A stretch of DNA of 52,370 nt from M3007 sp964630705. Lineage in GTDB: Bacteria; Bacteroidota; Bacteroidia; Chitinophagales; Saprospiraceae. The stretch is from assembly GCA_964630705.1 (NCBI GenBank), contig CAZVZH010000008.1:1-52370 (forward strand), given 5' to 3'. The notes under the pieces were generated by a model, which saw only the letters and a list, made by a program, of their open reading frames with translations, did not search any database and was not told the origin of the DNA. Made by a program: the position numbers and the translations under genes. This document shows, piece by piece, positions 17,989-26,095 of the stretch (the stretch's first letter is position 1; the number at the start of each line of letters is the position of its first letter).

Positions 17989-19221
17989 TTATTCCAAAGC
18001 AAATCGTATCGGCAAGGTCAGCACACAAGATACCGATTGGCCATTTTTTCGCGCGGGATTCCAGGCCGGCATATTGGAAACTACCCGAATTGCTTCGGCC
18101 ATCAGATCCGCATTTCGATTTACTTTCGCATTATCCGGCGAAACGTTTACAGCCGGCTCGACTTTGCTCACGCGTCCCGTTTCGTCGATAGTAATTTTAA
18201 CAGCCGTCAAACCTTCCGCACCCGCCCGTTTGGCCGCTTCGGGGTATTTGATTTCGGCAGACAGGTAGCGAATCAGCGCAGCCTCCCCCCCAGGAAACTC
18301 CGGGATTTTTTCCACTTCGAATAATTCCAACGCGGCGCCATTTTTTACCTTCTTGGTATTCGGCTCTTCCGAAATCTCCGTCGACGTACAAGCCCATACC
18401 AAGGCCGCTAAGGGCAAGGCCAAAATATATTTCCAACGGCGCCCGCGGGCCGAGCTGCGCTTCGCTAACATCAACAGGCGCTGCTTGAGCGCGTTTTGAA
18501 AAAAATGGTTGGCAATCGGCACAGAGCATGAAAATCGGGCCTGCTGCAACAAGAGCAATCCATACTCGCGCCGGGTACTTTGCCCCGAAGCAGAAGCGTC
18601 GGCTAAATATTCGTGCACCGTTCGCAAAGCCCTGCGATACCAGTAAACCAGCGGGTGAAACCACGCCACCACCAGCAAAATTTCCAACAAAAGCACATCC
18701 ACGCTGTGCCCGCCGCGCGCGTGCGCCTGCTCGTGGGCAAGCATGTTTTGGCCCGAATATGTTTTTTCTTCAAAATCGGTTGGGACGAAAATCCAATGAA
18801 AAAAGGAAAAGGGTTGGTCGGTTGCCGGTGTCCTTACAAGTCTGAAACCGCCGGGCAGCTGTTTAGCCGAATTCTTCCGTATCAGCGCAGTAAGCCGCAT
18901 CAGGCCCCAACACAAACGCAACGCTTGTAAGGCTACACCGGTAAAATAAATCCACCAGACGGCTTTCCACACCGGCCAAGCCTGAAAGCTGCCGGCCATC
19001 GGTTCAAGACGGACCGTAATTTCCCGCAACCGGACAAGCGATACCTGGTTTGGTACGGCCGGAAATAATGGTTGAACAACCGGCGAAACCAGTCCCAAGG
19101 CCAAAGCGCCCAGCAGAAAAAGTCGGTTGGCCCGGAAAAACGTTTCCCCGCGCAGCAGCTGGCTGTATAAGAAGGCGAACAAGGCCCAATAAATCGTAAC
19201 CTGGACAGAATATTCAAGCAT
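17989..19221 (-). CDS. M56 (BlaR1-like) membrane metalloprotease fused to a TonB C-terminal domain
   Basis: Membrane signal-transducing protease of 410 residues. N-terminal membrane segments (TIYWALFAFLYSQLL, LFLLGALALGLVSPVVQPLF, WWIYFTGVALQAL) precede the M56 domain with zinc motif HEQAH at about 163-167 and HEYLADASA at about 203; a further membrane segment (YILALPLAALVWAC) is followed by a periplasmic TonB C-terminal domain (IPEFPGGEAALIRYLSAEIKYPEAAKRAG ... VSNMPAWNPA). In BlaR1-like systems such a protease inactivates the BlaI repressor encoded next to it. The start is the ATG at 19219-19221, two bases after the blaI-like stop; a TTG two codons earlier would overlap that stop. There is no penicillin-binding sensor domain, so the signal differs from BlaR1. 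Confidence 0.9.
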   Translation of the reverse strand: MLEYSVQVTIYWALFAFLYSQLLRGETFFRANRLFLLGALALGLVSPVVQPLFPAVPNQVSLVRLREITVRLEPMAGSFQAWPVWKAVWWIYFTGVALQALRLCWGLMRLTALIRKNSAKQLPGGFRLVRTPATDQPFSFFHWIFVPTDFEEKTYSGQNMLAHEQAHARGGHSVDVLLLEILLVVAWFHPLVYWYRRALRTVHEYLADASASGQSTRREYGLLLLQQARFSCSVPIANHFFQNALKQRLLMLAKRSSARGRRWKYILALPLAALVWACTSTEISEEPNTKKVKNGAALELFEVEKIPEFPGGEAALIRYLSAEIKYPEAAKRAGAEGLTAVKITIDETGRVSKVEPAVNVSPDNAKVNRNADLMAEAIRVVSNMPAWNPARKNGQSVSCVLTLPIRFALE

Positions 19222-19223
19222 GG

Positions 19224-19583
19224 TCAAGGTTTTTCATTGAATTTTTTCATGATTTCTTCGACGTCTTTCGCGCTCAATTTCTGGTCTTCGACCAAGTGCG
19301 AAACCAGGCGCGATACCGACCCGTCGAAGTAATTGCGCAAAACCTCGGTAAGGGAGCGCCGGCCGTATTCATCCTTATCCACCAACGGAAAGTATTCGTG
19401 TGTTTTGCCGTACGCCTTGTGGTCGACATAACCTTTGCGCTCTAAAATGCGCACCACGCTCGACACCGTGCTGTGCGGCGGCCTGGGCTCTTCCATCCGG
19501 TCGAGCAGATCGCTTACCGTGGCCCGGCCCAGATCCCAGATCAGTTGCATGACGTCTTCTTCTACTTTGGTTAGCTTTTGCAT
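19224..19583 (-). CDS. BlaI/MecI/CopY family transcriptional repressor
   Basis: Winged-helix repressor of 119 residues: LTKVEEDVMQLIWDLGRATVSDLLDRM (first helices), PPHSTVSSVVRILERKGYVDHKAYGKTHEYFPLV (recognition helix and wing), and C-terminal dimer helices. The ATG at 19581-19583 is preceded by AAGGAG, a Shine-Dalgarno sequence that is rare in this phylum, and settles the start; a longer frame upstream is not used. It is the first gene of an operon with the M56/TonB protease and probably the small TonB protein. Its own promoter and a 14-bp palindrome upstream suggest autoregulation. Confidence 0.95.
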   Translation of the reverse strand: MQKLTKVEEDVMQLIWDLGRATVSDLLDRMEEPRPPHSTVSSVVRILERKGYVDHKAYGKTHEYFPLVDKDEYGRRSLTEVLRNYFDGSVSRLVSHLVEDQKLSAKDVEEIMKKFNEKP

Positions 19584-19609
19584 ACGCTCCTTCAGTTTTT
19601 TCAATAGAA

Positions 19610-19640
19610 CAAAGGTATAACGCAATTTGCGGCCAAACAA
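19610..19640 (-). promoter_or_regulatory. promoter of the blaI-like operon (-33 TTG, -7 TACCTTTG)
   Basis: On the minus strand TTG at 19638-19640 and TACCTTTG at 19610-19617 are separated by 20 bp, the spacing typical of Bacteroidota housekeeping promoters. The -7 box ends 26 bp before the start codon. Confidence 0.7.
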
Positions 19641-19659
19641 CTTTTAAATGCGTTTTTTG

Positions 19660-19673
19660 ACGTAATATTACGT
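19660..19673. promoter_or_regulatory. 14-bp perfect palindrome upstream of the blaI-like promoter, candidate operator
   Basis: ACGTAATATTACGT is a perfect dyad 20 bp upstream of the -33 element. BlaI-type repressors bind dyads with TACA/TGTA-like half sites; this one differs, so its role as the BlaI-like operator is a guess from place and symmetry. Confidence 0.35.
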
Positions 19674-19719
19674 TATAAAAGTCAAGCGCCTGATATTTAG
19701 ATGTTTAACATGCTAAAAA

Positions 19720-20613
19720 CTACTCCTCCGAGCTCAACCAACGCAGGATTGCAAGTAAAAACGCCGCATTCTGTCGGGCTTCCGGCTGGTTCATACCAAC
19801 CGGGTTGCGGGCGGGCCCGGTCAGCTGGGCCGAAAACATAGCCGCCTCTCCCGACACGACCACTTTCCCCCTGCCGTAGCGCAGGTATCCTATCTGGTAC
19901 CAGCCCTGGCTGTCGCGGTAGGGCGTCCGATCGGAGAACTGCCAGGCGGATTCCGGTTCCAGCAAGGTATAATTTTTAAGCGCCAGCACTGGTTTCCCGC
20001 CGCGCGGCAATTGGAAGGCGCTCCCGGTAAAAGTAACCACCGAATCGATGCCTGAAGTGAACGGACCGTCGATCAGGGTTTTGTTTCCCCGGAAAAACAC
20101 TTCCGGAGTTCGGCGTCGGTTGTCCATGGCAAAACAGTTCAGCATTTTTATGCCGAATGCTCCCGCCAGATCGGTAGCCGAACCGGCAAAGGGCATGTGA
20201 TCGGCAATCAAAAACAAGCTGCCGCCTTGCCGCACCCAATTTTGCACCGCTTTTATTTCATCGGCGCCAAAGGCCGATCGGTTCGGCAACGCCCAAGTGG
20301 AATCGCTTTGAGCATCCAAAGCGTTTGCAATCACCAACACGGAGCATGCGGCTAAAGTGGCCGGACTGAAGGGCTGGTCATTCGGCAATACCCGGTACCC
20401 GTCGTCGCGCAACACTCGGCCAAAACTGCCGTACCGGCCGCTGAGCGTATGGAAATTGTGGTGCGCCTCATCGAGGAAAATTACCGGCCCCGCTCCGGTT
20501 GCAAAACGTGGCGCGGGATTTTGAAAGGTAAAGGCCGTGTCCGGAATTTGTTGGGCGCCAAGCGCAGCAGCGCTCCACGCCAGCGCGAGCGTGAGAAATT
20601 GTTTTGTTTTCAT
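19720..20613 (-). CDS. exported GATase1-like (DUF4350-type) protein
   Basis: 297 residues with signal peptide (MKTKQFLTLALAWSAAALGAQQ). The fold suggested by GPVIFLDEAHHNFHTL, LAACSVLVIANAL, VQNWVRQGGSLFLIADHMPFAGSATDLAGAFG and RYGRGKVVVSGEAAMFSAQL is that of class I glutamine-amidotransferase-like domains of the DUF4350/ThuA kind, which usually lack amidotransferase activity and may bind sugars or act in trehalose or glycan turnover. No catalytic Cys nucleophile elbow is visible. It follows the OmpA-family gene after 39 bp on the same strand, so they probably form an operon. Confidence 0.75.
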   Translation of the reverse strand: MKTKQFLTLALAWSAAALGAQQIPDTAFTFQNPAPRFATGAGPVIFLDEAHHNFHTLSGRYGSFGRVLRDDGYRVLPNDQPFSPATLAACSVLVIANALDAQSDSTWALPNRSAFGADEIKAVQNWVRQGGSLFLIADHMPFAGSATDLAGAFGIKMLNCFAMDNRRRTPEVFFRGNKTLIDGPFTSGIDSVVTFTGSAFQLPRGGKPVLALKNYTLLEPESAWQFSDRTPYRDSQGWYQIGYLRYGRGKVVVSGEAAMFSAQLTGPARNPVGMNQPEARQNAAFLLAILRWLSSEE

Positions 20614-20652
20614 ATGCTAAAAAATTTTTTCGCCTTGCTGGAGGGTCGAGAC

Positions 20653-21807
20653 TCAGCGCTTCAGCACCACAAATTCTACCCGTCGGTTCTGAAACCGGCC
20701 CTCTTCCGTATCGTTCGTCGCGACCGGCCTGGACTCTCCTTCGCCATAATACCGCAGCCGGCTGGCGGAAATCCCGTTTTCCAGTAAAAACAAGACAACC
20801 GATTTCGCCCGCTTGCGCGACAGGTATTTGTTGTAATCTGGCCTTCCGATATTGTCGGTATGGCCGATAATTTGAATGTGCACTTTGGGGTTGTCGCGCA
20901 GGAGTTGCAGGAGTTTGTTGAGTTCGACATAGGAGCGCGGCATGAGTTCGTATTTGTCGAACTCAAAATAAATGTCTTTCAATTGGATAGACCGGCCTTC
21001 CTCCAGGGGCTGGCGGGTCAGGTCGTCGGGCTTGACCGGTACGGCGATAAAGGGTGGAATTTTTTTCACCACCACATCGTCGATGTAATAATAGGCGTAG
21101 TTGAAACAATCGGCGCGATAAGCCGAAGTCGCCGTGGATTTATCATCAAAGAAATTGCCGATCAGTAAGTACTCCGCCTCGTTTTTCGCTTCGAAGCGGC
21201 CACTTAGTTTCACCCAGCGCCCTTCTGGGCCTTCCACCAGTTTTTGTGCATAAAACTGCGGCGCAAACAGCAAAATGTCGTCTGACAGCCGGGCAATCCG
21301 TTTTTCCGAAAAATACGCCCCCAGTTTATCCATCTGCAAGGAGCGCTGCAAATGTGTCGTCCAAAATTCCACCAAATAACTCTGCCCGGGCACCAGCGGC
21401 TCGGCCAGCTGAATTTCAATGTATTCACGGCAGTGGGGCTTGCCGTTGGTACAGCCGTAGAGCGTCAGGCCGGCCATACACTTGCCGCCATGCGGCGATA
21501 CCTTCCCGAAGCCTTTTTCCGCCCAATCTTGCGGAACCTTAACCCCCGGCCCGTATACATCCGGACTAGCCGTGCTGGCACTGAACCAATATTTGACCAC
21601 CTGCCCAAAAAAGGCACCCTTGTACGACCAGCCTACCGGCGGGCTAACGAAGCGCTCAAAACCCGGGTTGGGCACAATGTTGTCGCCGGCGGCCGGCGGC
21701 GCTTGCCCCTGCAAATAGACCAGATTCCCAGACAGCAATAAGCAAGATGCCAGCAAGAGCACACGAATGGCCGAGCCCTGGCTACGCGCTACGATTTCGG
21801 TTTTCAT
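20653..21807 (-). CDS. OmpA-family peptidoglycan-binding protein with N-terminal sandwich domain
   Basis: 384 residues. After a signal peptide, residues about 40-250 (NIVPNPGFERFVSPPVGWSYKGAFFGQVVKYWF ... YYIDDVVVKKIP) resemble a carbohydrate-binding-like beta sandwich common in Bacteroidota OmpA proteins. Residues about 265-384 are the OmpA domain: IYFEFDKYELMPRSYVELNKLLQLL, IQIIGHTDNIGRPDYNKYLSRKRAKSVV, RLRYYGEGESRPVATNDTEEGRFQNRRVEFVV, which binds peptidoglycan. The frame starts at 21819, but a -7 box (TATATTTG, 21830-21837) is so close that the ATG at 21807 is the more likely start. Confidence 0.88.
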   Translation of the reverse strand: MKTEIVARSQGSAIRVLLLASCLLLSGNLVYLQGQAPPAAGDNIVPNPGFERFVSPPVGWSYKGAFFGQVVKYWFSASTASPDVYGPGVKVPQDWAEKGFGKVSPHGGKCMAGLTLYGCTNGKPHCREYIEIQLAEPLVPGQSYLVEFWTTHLQRSLQMDKLGAYFSEKRIARLSDDILLFAPQFYAQKLVEGPEGRWVKLSGRFEAKNEAEYLLIGNFFDDKSTATSAYRADCFNYAYYYIDDVVVKKIPPFIAVPVKPDDLTRQPLEEGRSIQLKDIYFEFDKYELMPRSYVELNKLLQLLRDNPKVHIQIIGHTDNIGRPDYNKYLSRKRAKSVVLFLLENGISASRLRYYGEGESRPVATNDTEEGRFQNRRVEFVVLKR

Positions 21808-21829
21808 CTTTACAAACATGTGGCAGGGC

Positions 21830-21837
21830 CAAATATA
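21830..21837 (-). promoter_or_regulatory. -7 box of the OmpA-family gene
   Basis: The minus strand reads TATATTTG, an exact TAnnTTTG. Transcription would start only a few bases before 21819, which argues for translation from the ATG at 21807. No good -33 element was found. Confidence 0.5.
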
Positions 21838-21890
21838 ATTTCAATTGCCGGCATATTCTGACCCCGCTTAAAAAACAGGATTTGGCGCGT

Positions 21891-21898
21891 TATCTTTG
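21891..21898 (+). promoter_or_regulatory. -7 box of the UDP-glucose dehydrogenase gene
   Basis: TATCTTTG fits TAnnTTTG and lies 38 bp upstream of the start codon at 21937. The -33 region shows no TTG at the normal distance. Confidence 0.5.
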
Positions 21899-21936
21899 CG
21901 CCTCCATTTGCACATCCTTTCAAATTTTATCAGGAA

Positions 21937-23280
21937 ATGAATATCGCCGTTGTTGGTACCGGATACGTAGGTTTGGTGACTGGTACTTGCTTTGCCGAAA
22001 CCGGAAACACCGTCATTTGTGTCGATAACAACGCACAAAAAGTAGAACGCCTGCGCAAAGGCGAAGTGCCGATCTACGAGCCCGGCCTCGACGTGCTGTT
22101 CGAACGCAATACCAAGGAAGGCCGCCTGTTTTTTACGACCGATTTGCAATCGGCCGTCCAAAAAAGCCAGATCATTTTTCTGGCGCTGCCCACCCCGCCT
22201 GGCGGCGATGGTAGCGCCGACCTTTCATTTATCATGGGAGTAGCCGAGCAATTGGGCGATATGATTCAGGACTACAAAGTAATTGTCGACAAAAGCACGG
22301 TGCCGGTAGGCACGGCTGAAAAAGTGGCGGCTATCCTGGCTCAAAAACTACCCAAGAAATTGTTCGACGTGGTGTCGAACCCCGAGTTTTTGCGCGAAGG
22401 CGTGGCTGTGGAAGATTTTTTAAAACCCGACCGGGTCGTCGTCGGCACGCGCAGCGACCGGGCGCAAAAAGTGATGAAACAACTGTACGAGCCTTTCGTC
22501 CGCCAAGGCAATCCCATTTATTTCATGGACGAGCGCTCGGCTGAAATGACCAAATACGCCGCCAATGCCTACCTGGCTGCCCGCATTTCGTTTATGAACG
22601 AAATTGCCAATCTCTGTGAAAAAGTCGGCGCCAACGTCGACCAGGTGCGCATCGGCATGGGCAGCGACAGCCGGATCGGCAAACGCTTTCTGTTTCCGGG
22701 CATCGGCTACGGCGGCTCTTGTTTCCCAAAAGACGTGCAAGCCCTGGCTAAAACCGCCAGCCAAAATAAATACGATTTCAAAATTTTGAAATCGGTGATG
22801 AAAACCAACGACTTGCAAAAAAACGTGCTGACCAAAAAAATCCGCCGTTTTTTCAAAAACGAACTTCAGGGGCGCACCATCGCCGTGTGGGGCCTGGCGT
22901 TTAAACCCAACACCGACGACATCCGCGAAGCCCCGGCATTGGTCATCATCGACGAGTTGCTGGCAGCCGGCGCAAAGGTGCGCGCCTTCGACCCCGAGGC
23001 CATGCCCAACGTTAAAGCCCAGTACGGCAGCCGGATACACTTTGCCGCCAGCATGTACGAAGCCCTGGAGGGCGCCGACTGCCTGGCGATCACAACCGAA
23101 TGGAGCGAATTCCGCAACCCCGATTTCAGCCGCATCCGCAGCTTGTTGAAAGATGCCGTGATTTTCGATGGCCGGAATGTATACGACCTCGAGCAAATAA
23201 AAGCCCAGGGGTTTCAGTACGAAAGCATCGGCCGGCCTAAAGTAAAAGCGAAAAAAAAGGCGCCGGCTGTTGCCGGGTAA
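21937..23280 (+). CDS. ugd: UDP-glucose 6-dehydrogenase
   Basis: Cytosolic NAD-dependent enzyme of 447 residues that oxidises UDP-glucose twice to UDP-glucuronate, a precursor of surface polysaccharides. The Rossmann motif is MNIAVVGTGYVGLVTG; EMTKYAANAYLA includes the conserved Lys206, and GIGYGGSCFPKD carries the catalytic Cys262. The C-terminal domain has AFKPNTDDIREAPALVIIDELL and ITTEWSEFRNPDF. Length is typical. UDP-N-acetyl-mannosamine or GDP-mannose dehydrogenases share this fold, but the motifs fit the UDP-glucose enzyme best. A basic Lys-rich tail (KVKAKKKAPAVAG) is extra. Confidence 0.94.
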   Translation: MNIAVVGTGYVGLVTGTCFAETGNTVICVDNNAQKVERLRKGEVPIYEPGLDVLFERNTKEGRLFFTTDLQSAVQKSQIIFLALPTPPGGDGSADLSFIMGVAEQLGDMIQDYKVIVDKSTVPVGTAEKVAAILAQKLPKKLFDVVSNPEFLREGVAVEDFLKPDRVVVGTRSDRAQKVMKQLYEPFVRQGNPIYFMDERSAEMTKYAANAYLAARISFMNEIANLCEKVGANVDQVRIGMGSDSRIGKRFLFPGIGYGGSCFPKDVQALAKTASQNKYDFKILKSVMKTNDLQKNVLTKKIRRFFKNELQGRTIAVWGLAFKPNTDDIREAPALVIIDELLAAGAKVRAFDPEAMPNVKAQYGSRIHFAASMYEALEGADCLAITTEWSEFRNPDFSRIRSLLKDAVIFDGRNVYDLEQIKAQGFQYESIGRPKVKAKKKAPAVAG

Positions 23281-23287
23281 TCTCCGG

Positions 23288-24073
23288 CTAGCGCAGCAGC
23301 CAAACCAAGCTGAGCCCACCGGGCCCTGCCGACATGCTCATTTTTTCAGGCAACACCTTGCGCCGGTGCAAAGCGGGCACTCCCCAGCCTACCAGGCTGC
23401 CTACGGCATAACCGACGATCACATCGGTCGGGAAATGGCGGCCTCCACGCACCCTTAAGTAGCCGGTAACCGCCGGTATGGCCGCTGCAGCGCCCCAAAT
23501 CACGGGTTTCCATTTACTGTCGGGGTAATAATCCGAAAAAACGGTAGCCGCAAAAAATGTGCTGGCAGCTGACATGGAAGTATGGCCCGAAAAAAAAGAA
23601 CCCCGGGCGTTGGCATTGCGTTTTTTTCGCACTTCAACATCAGGGTTGTACACAAAAGGGCGGGTGCGCCGAACGGCGTATTTGGTCATCAAGGTGAGCC
23701 CGGAGGTGATAAACATGGTTTCACTCCACAGCACTGCCACAGCGCCGATGCTTTGGCGTGTTTTTTTACCCGCTAAAAAGAGGGTGGGTGTGGCCATAGC
23801 CGTAATCCAGAATACGTTGCTGGCCTGGTGGGCGCCCAGCGAGTAATAGTGCACCGTATTTCGGTCGAAGCGGTTGATCGAAGCGGCATCCAAAGCGGCC
23901 AGTTGGTCGCCGGAATAGATCGGCACCCCGGAGCGAAACTGCGCACCCAGAAAAGTTGCAGCCAAGCCAACACTGGTGAAGGCCAGTTCAGTACCCAGGC
24001 GGATGCGGTAGGGCGATTGCGCCGTTCCGGACAGGCCGACCAGCAACAAAGCGCAGATGACGGGGATTTTCAT
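23288..24073 (-). CDS. PAP2-family membrane phosphatase
   Basis: Membrane or exported phosphatase of 261 residues. All three PAP2 signatures are present: KYAVRRTRP, SGHTS, and RVRGGRHFPTD with the Hx3D catalytic pair. Family members dephosphorylate phosphatidate, undecaprenyl pyrophosphate or similar lipids. The frame is open 19 codons further, but the ATG at 24071-24073 begins a signal-like segment (MKIPVICALLLVGLSGTAQ) and was chosen. Convergent with ugd, 7 bp apart. The 3' neighbour upstream is a MITE-like palindrome. Confidence 0.9.
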   Translation of the reverse strand: MKIPVICALLLVGLSGTAQSPYRIRLGTELAFTSVGLAATFLGAQFRSGVPIYSGDQLAALDAASINRFDRNTVHYYSLGAHQASNVFWITAMATPTLFLAGKKTRQSIGAVAVLWSETMFITSGLTLMTKYAVRRTRPFVYNPDVEVRKKRNANARGSFFSGHTSMSAASTFFAATVFSDYYPDSKWKPVIWGAAAAIPAVTGYLRVRGGRHFPTDVIVGYAVGSLVGWGVPALHRRKVLPEKMSMSAGPGGLSLVWLLR

Positions 24074-24200
24074 TGCAGCAATTTTTCCTGCCAAGATACT
24101 TGAAAGGCGCCGGCAGAATAATTTAAACAACTGCTGAAACCGACGAAAATTAAAATTTCAGATCCACAGTCCGCCGGCAACATCCGAGCCGCCTATCTTC

Positions 24201-24366
24201 GTTAGGAACAATCAAATAATAAGATCGCGATTTGAGGGAGTTGAATTTGGCGCTAAAGCAGACGCAAGGAAGGCGCATCGTAGTGCTACGCAACTGACGA
24301 GCAACGTACTTTAGGGGCAAATTAAGCCGCCAAAATTGCGAACTTATTATTTGATCGTTCCTTAAC
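24201..24366. mobile_element. MITE-like 166-bp imperfect palindrome
   Basis: The ends are terminal inverted repeats: 24201-24233 (starting GTTAGGAACAATCAAATAAT) matches the complement of 24333-24366 (GTTAAGGAACGATCAAATAA) with a few differences. The similarity continues inward (GAATTTGGCGCTAAAG against TTAATTTGCCCCTAAAG) to a centre CGTAGTGCTACG near 24278-24291, so the whole element can fold as one long hairpin. There is no transposase gene, so it would be a non-autonomous element. No clear target duplication is seen. It lies 27 bp before the start of the next gene and may carry its promoter or a structured leader. Confidence 0.75.
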
Positions 24367-24393
24367 ATTCCCAAACAAACATCCCAGTAAAAA

Positions 24394-25326
24394 ATGGCTC
24401 AGGTCGGTTGGGTTTTCCTCGATGATTTCGGCGGTCAGCACCGCATCGGTCTGTACCATGGCGACAGCAGTGGCCACGTTTTGCTGCATTGCGACTTACG
24501 CGTTGTGCAAGTGGATTTTTCGGTAAAAGAACAGCGCACCTATTCTTTTTTTGTAGAAGACGAACTGTGCGAAGTGTCGATTTACAAAGAAAAAGAAGGC
24601 TTTTCCTACGATTTCAAGGTCAATAAAAAAATAGATACCCCGCGCAACCGGCTGCGCAAAGCCGACAACCGACGCAATCAAAAATATATCGCCTACCTGA
24701 CCATAGGGCTGCTCGTTACTATCGCTTGTACGTTTTTTGCCTTGCGCTGGTGGGGCAAACAACACTCGACCAGCCCATCCGAATTGAGCAGCCTGAACAG
24801 CGGCCTCTCTCCTGAAAATGCCCAGCGACTGGCGATGGAAGGCGCCACTGCGGTTGCGCGCCTCGTAGTGGTGTCAGAAGCACAAGAACGCCGGATCTAT
24901 TATGGATTTTCCACCGCCGACGACCGCCAGGTTTCCGGGCGCTTTTCCGCGCCCGATACCGGTGCCATCCTGCTCCCCAACGGTTTCCCTTTGCACGATG
25001 GTCATGCCTTTTCGGTGCGTTACCTGCCTGCCTCGCCGGGCGTCCACCGGGTCGATTTCGATTTGCCGACCCAACCCACTCTCGACGACTATTTTCAGCG
25101 GGCCTTCCTGGCCGAGCAAGGCGCGCACCCGGAAGCGAGCAATGGGCGCAGCCGCTGCATAGCCCAACTAACGCTCGAAAAAAAAGGCTGGAGGCAACTT
25201 GCCGATCTGATTTTCCAAACTACCCCGCCGGAACGCAACGCCTTGCACAACCGCGATTCGTACCACCGCCTCGTCCGCGAGCCGGAATTCGCCCAGCTGA
25301 TCGAGCGGGAATGCTGGGATAAATGA
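24394..25326 (+). CDS. unknown single-pass membrane protein
   Basis: Not recognised. 310 residues with one clear membrane helix at about 108-127 (YIAYLTIGLLVTIACTFFAL). The N-terminal part (MAQVGWVFLDDFGGQHRIGLYHGDSSGHVLLHCDL ... RTYSFFVEDELCEVSIYKEKEGFSYDFKVNKK) looks like a small beta-rich cytoplasmic domain, followed by a basic stretch RKADNRRNQKY that favours cytoplasmic placement by the positive-inside rule. The outer part (about 130-310) has a beta-sandwich-like segment (RLVVVSEAQERRIYYGFSTADDRQVSGRFS) and a helical end. The start ATG at 24394 lies just after the MITE-like element. Its neighbour is convergent. Confidence 0.6.
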   Translation: MAQVGWVFLDDFGGQHRIGLYHGDSSGHVLLHCDLRVVQVDFSVKEQRTYSFFVEDELCEVSIYKEKEGFSYDFKVNKKIDTPRNRLRKADNRRNQKYIAYLTIGLLVTIACTFFALRWWGKQHSTSPSELSSLNSGLSPENAQRLAMEGATAVARLVVVSEAQERRIYYGFSTADDRQVSGRFSAPDTGAILLPNGFPLHDGHAFSVRYLPASPGVHRVDFDLPTQPTLDDYFQRAFLAEQGAHPEASNGRSRCIAQLTLEKKGWRQLADLIFQTTPPERNALHNRDSYHRLVREPEFAQLIERECWDK

Positions 25327-25334
25327 CGCCCCTG

Positions 25335-26093
25335 CTATTTACCCATCCAGTTTTTAAACGCCTCCACTTTTTCCCGGCTGACGAGCACTGGGCCTTCGCT
25401 CAGGGGTGCGGGCAACTGCACCCGCAGGCGGCTGTTGGAATACCCGATCACATCCTGCACGGCGTCGATGGAAACAATGTACTGGCGGTTGAGGCGGAAA
25501 AACCGCTGCGGATCAAGCAGGTTTTCCAAATGCTCCAGCGTGTAGTCGACCGGGTATTTCCGGCCGTTCCGATGCCGCAACCACACAATTTTGTTTTCTC
25601 CGAAAAAAAAGTCGATGTCGCCGGCAGAAATAGCGGTGAGGTGGTCGCCGATTTTTACCATAAACCGGTTTTTGTAGGCCGGCGTTTGCAGGGCGAGCAT
25701 CATTTGGCGGATGGTTTCGGGATCGAGGGCGGCAGGCGCGCGCAGTTGGCGAAGTTTGGAAAACGCGCGGGCCAGATCATCCTGGTCGACGGGTTTGAGG
25801 ATGTAGTCTACGCTGTTTACCTGAAAGGCACGGAGGGCGTAGCTGTCGAAGGCCGTGGTAAAAATGATCGGACAAGGCACGTTCACCTGTTCGAAAATCT
25901 CAAAGCTCAAACCGTCGGCCAGTTGGATATCGAAAAAAGCAAGCTCGGGCGGCGGGTTGTTTTGGAGCCAGTCGACGGCAGCCCGCACGGTGTCGAGCGT
26001 AGCCAGCACCTCGATGGCCGGGTCGATGCGCCGGAGTTTCGACATCAGGCTCCAGGCGGCCAGTTCTTCGTCTTCAATGATGATTGTACGCAT
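25335..26093 (-). CDS. LytTR-type response regulator
   Basis: Two-component regulator of 252 residues. The receiver domain has the acidic patch IIIEDEE, the phospho-acceptor in FFDIQLADG, TTAF and the Lys in ILKPVDQDDL. The C-terminal LytTR DNA-binding domain runs from about 155 to 250 (FMVKIGDHLTAISAGDIDFFFGENKIVWLRHRNGRKYPVDYTLEHLENLL ... FFRLNRQYIVSIDAVQDV). The start is the ATG at 26091-26093, two bases after the stop of the kinase gene; an earlier TTG in frame is inside the kinase gene. Acts with the adjacent LytS-like kinase. Confidence 0.95.
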   Translation of the reverse strand: MRTIIIEDEELAAWSLMSKLRRIDPAIEVLATLDTVRAAVDWLQNNPPPELAFFDIQLADGLSFEIFEQVNVPCPIIFTTAFDSYALRAFQVNSVDYILKPVDQDDLARAFSKLRQLRAPAALDPETIRQMMLALQTPAYKNRFMVKIGDHLTAISAGDIDFFFGENKIVWLRHRNGRKYPVDYTLEHLENLLDPQRFFRLNRQYIVSIDAVQDVIGYSNSRLRVQLPAPLSEGPVLVSREKVEAFKNWMGK

Positions 26094-26095
26094 GG

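Noticed and set aside
24150..24374. 74-codon frame inside the MITE-like palindrome
   Set aside because: The sequence is explained by the inverted repeat; the peptide has no likeness to any family and spans both arms.
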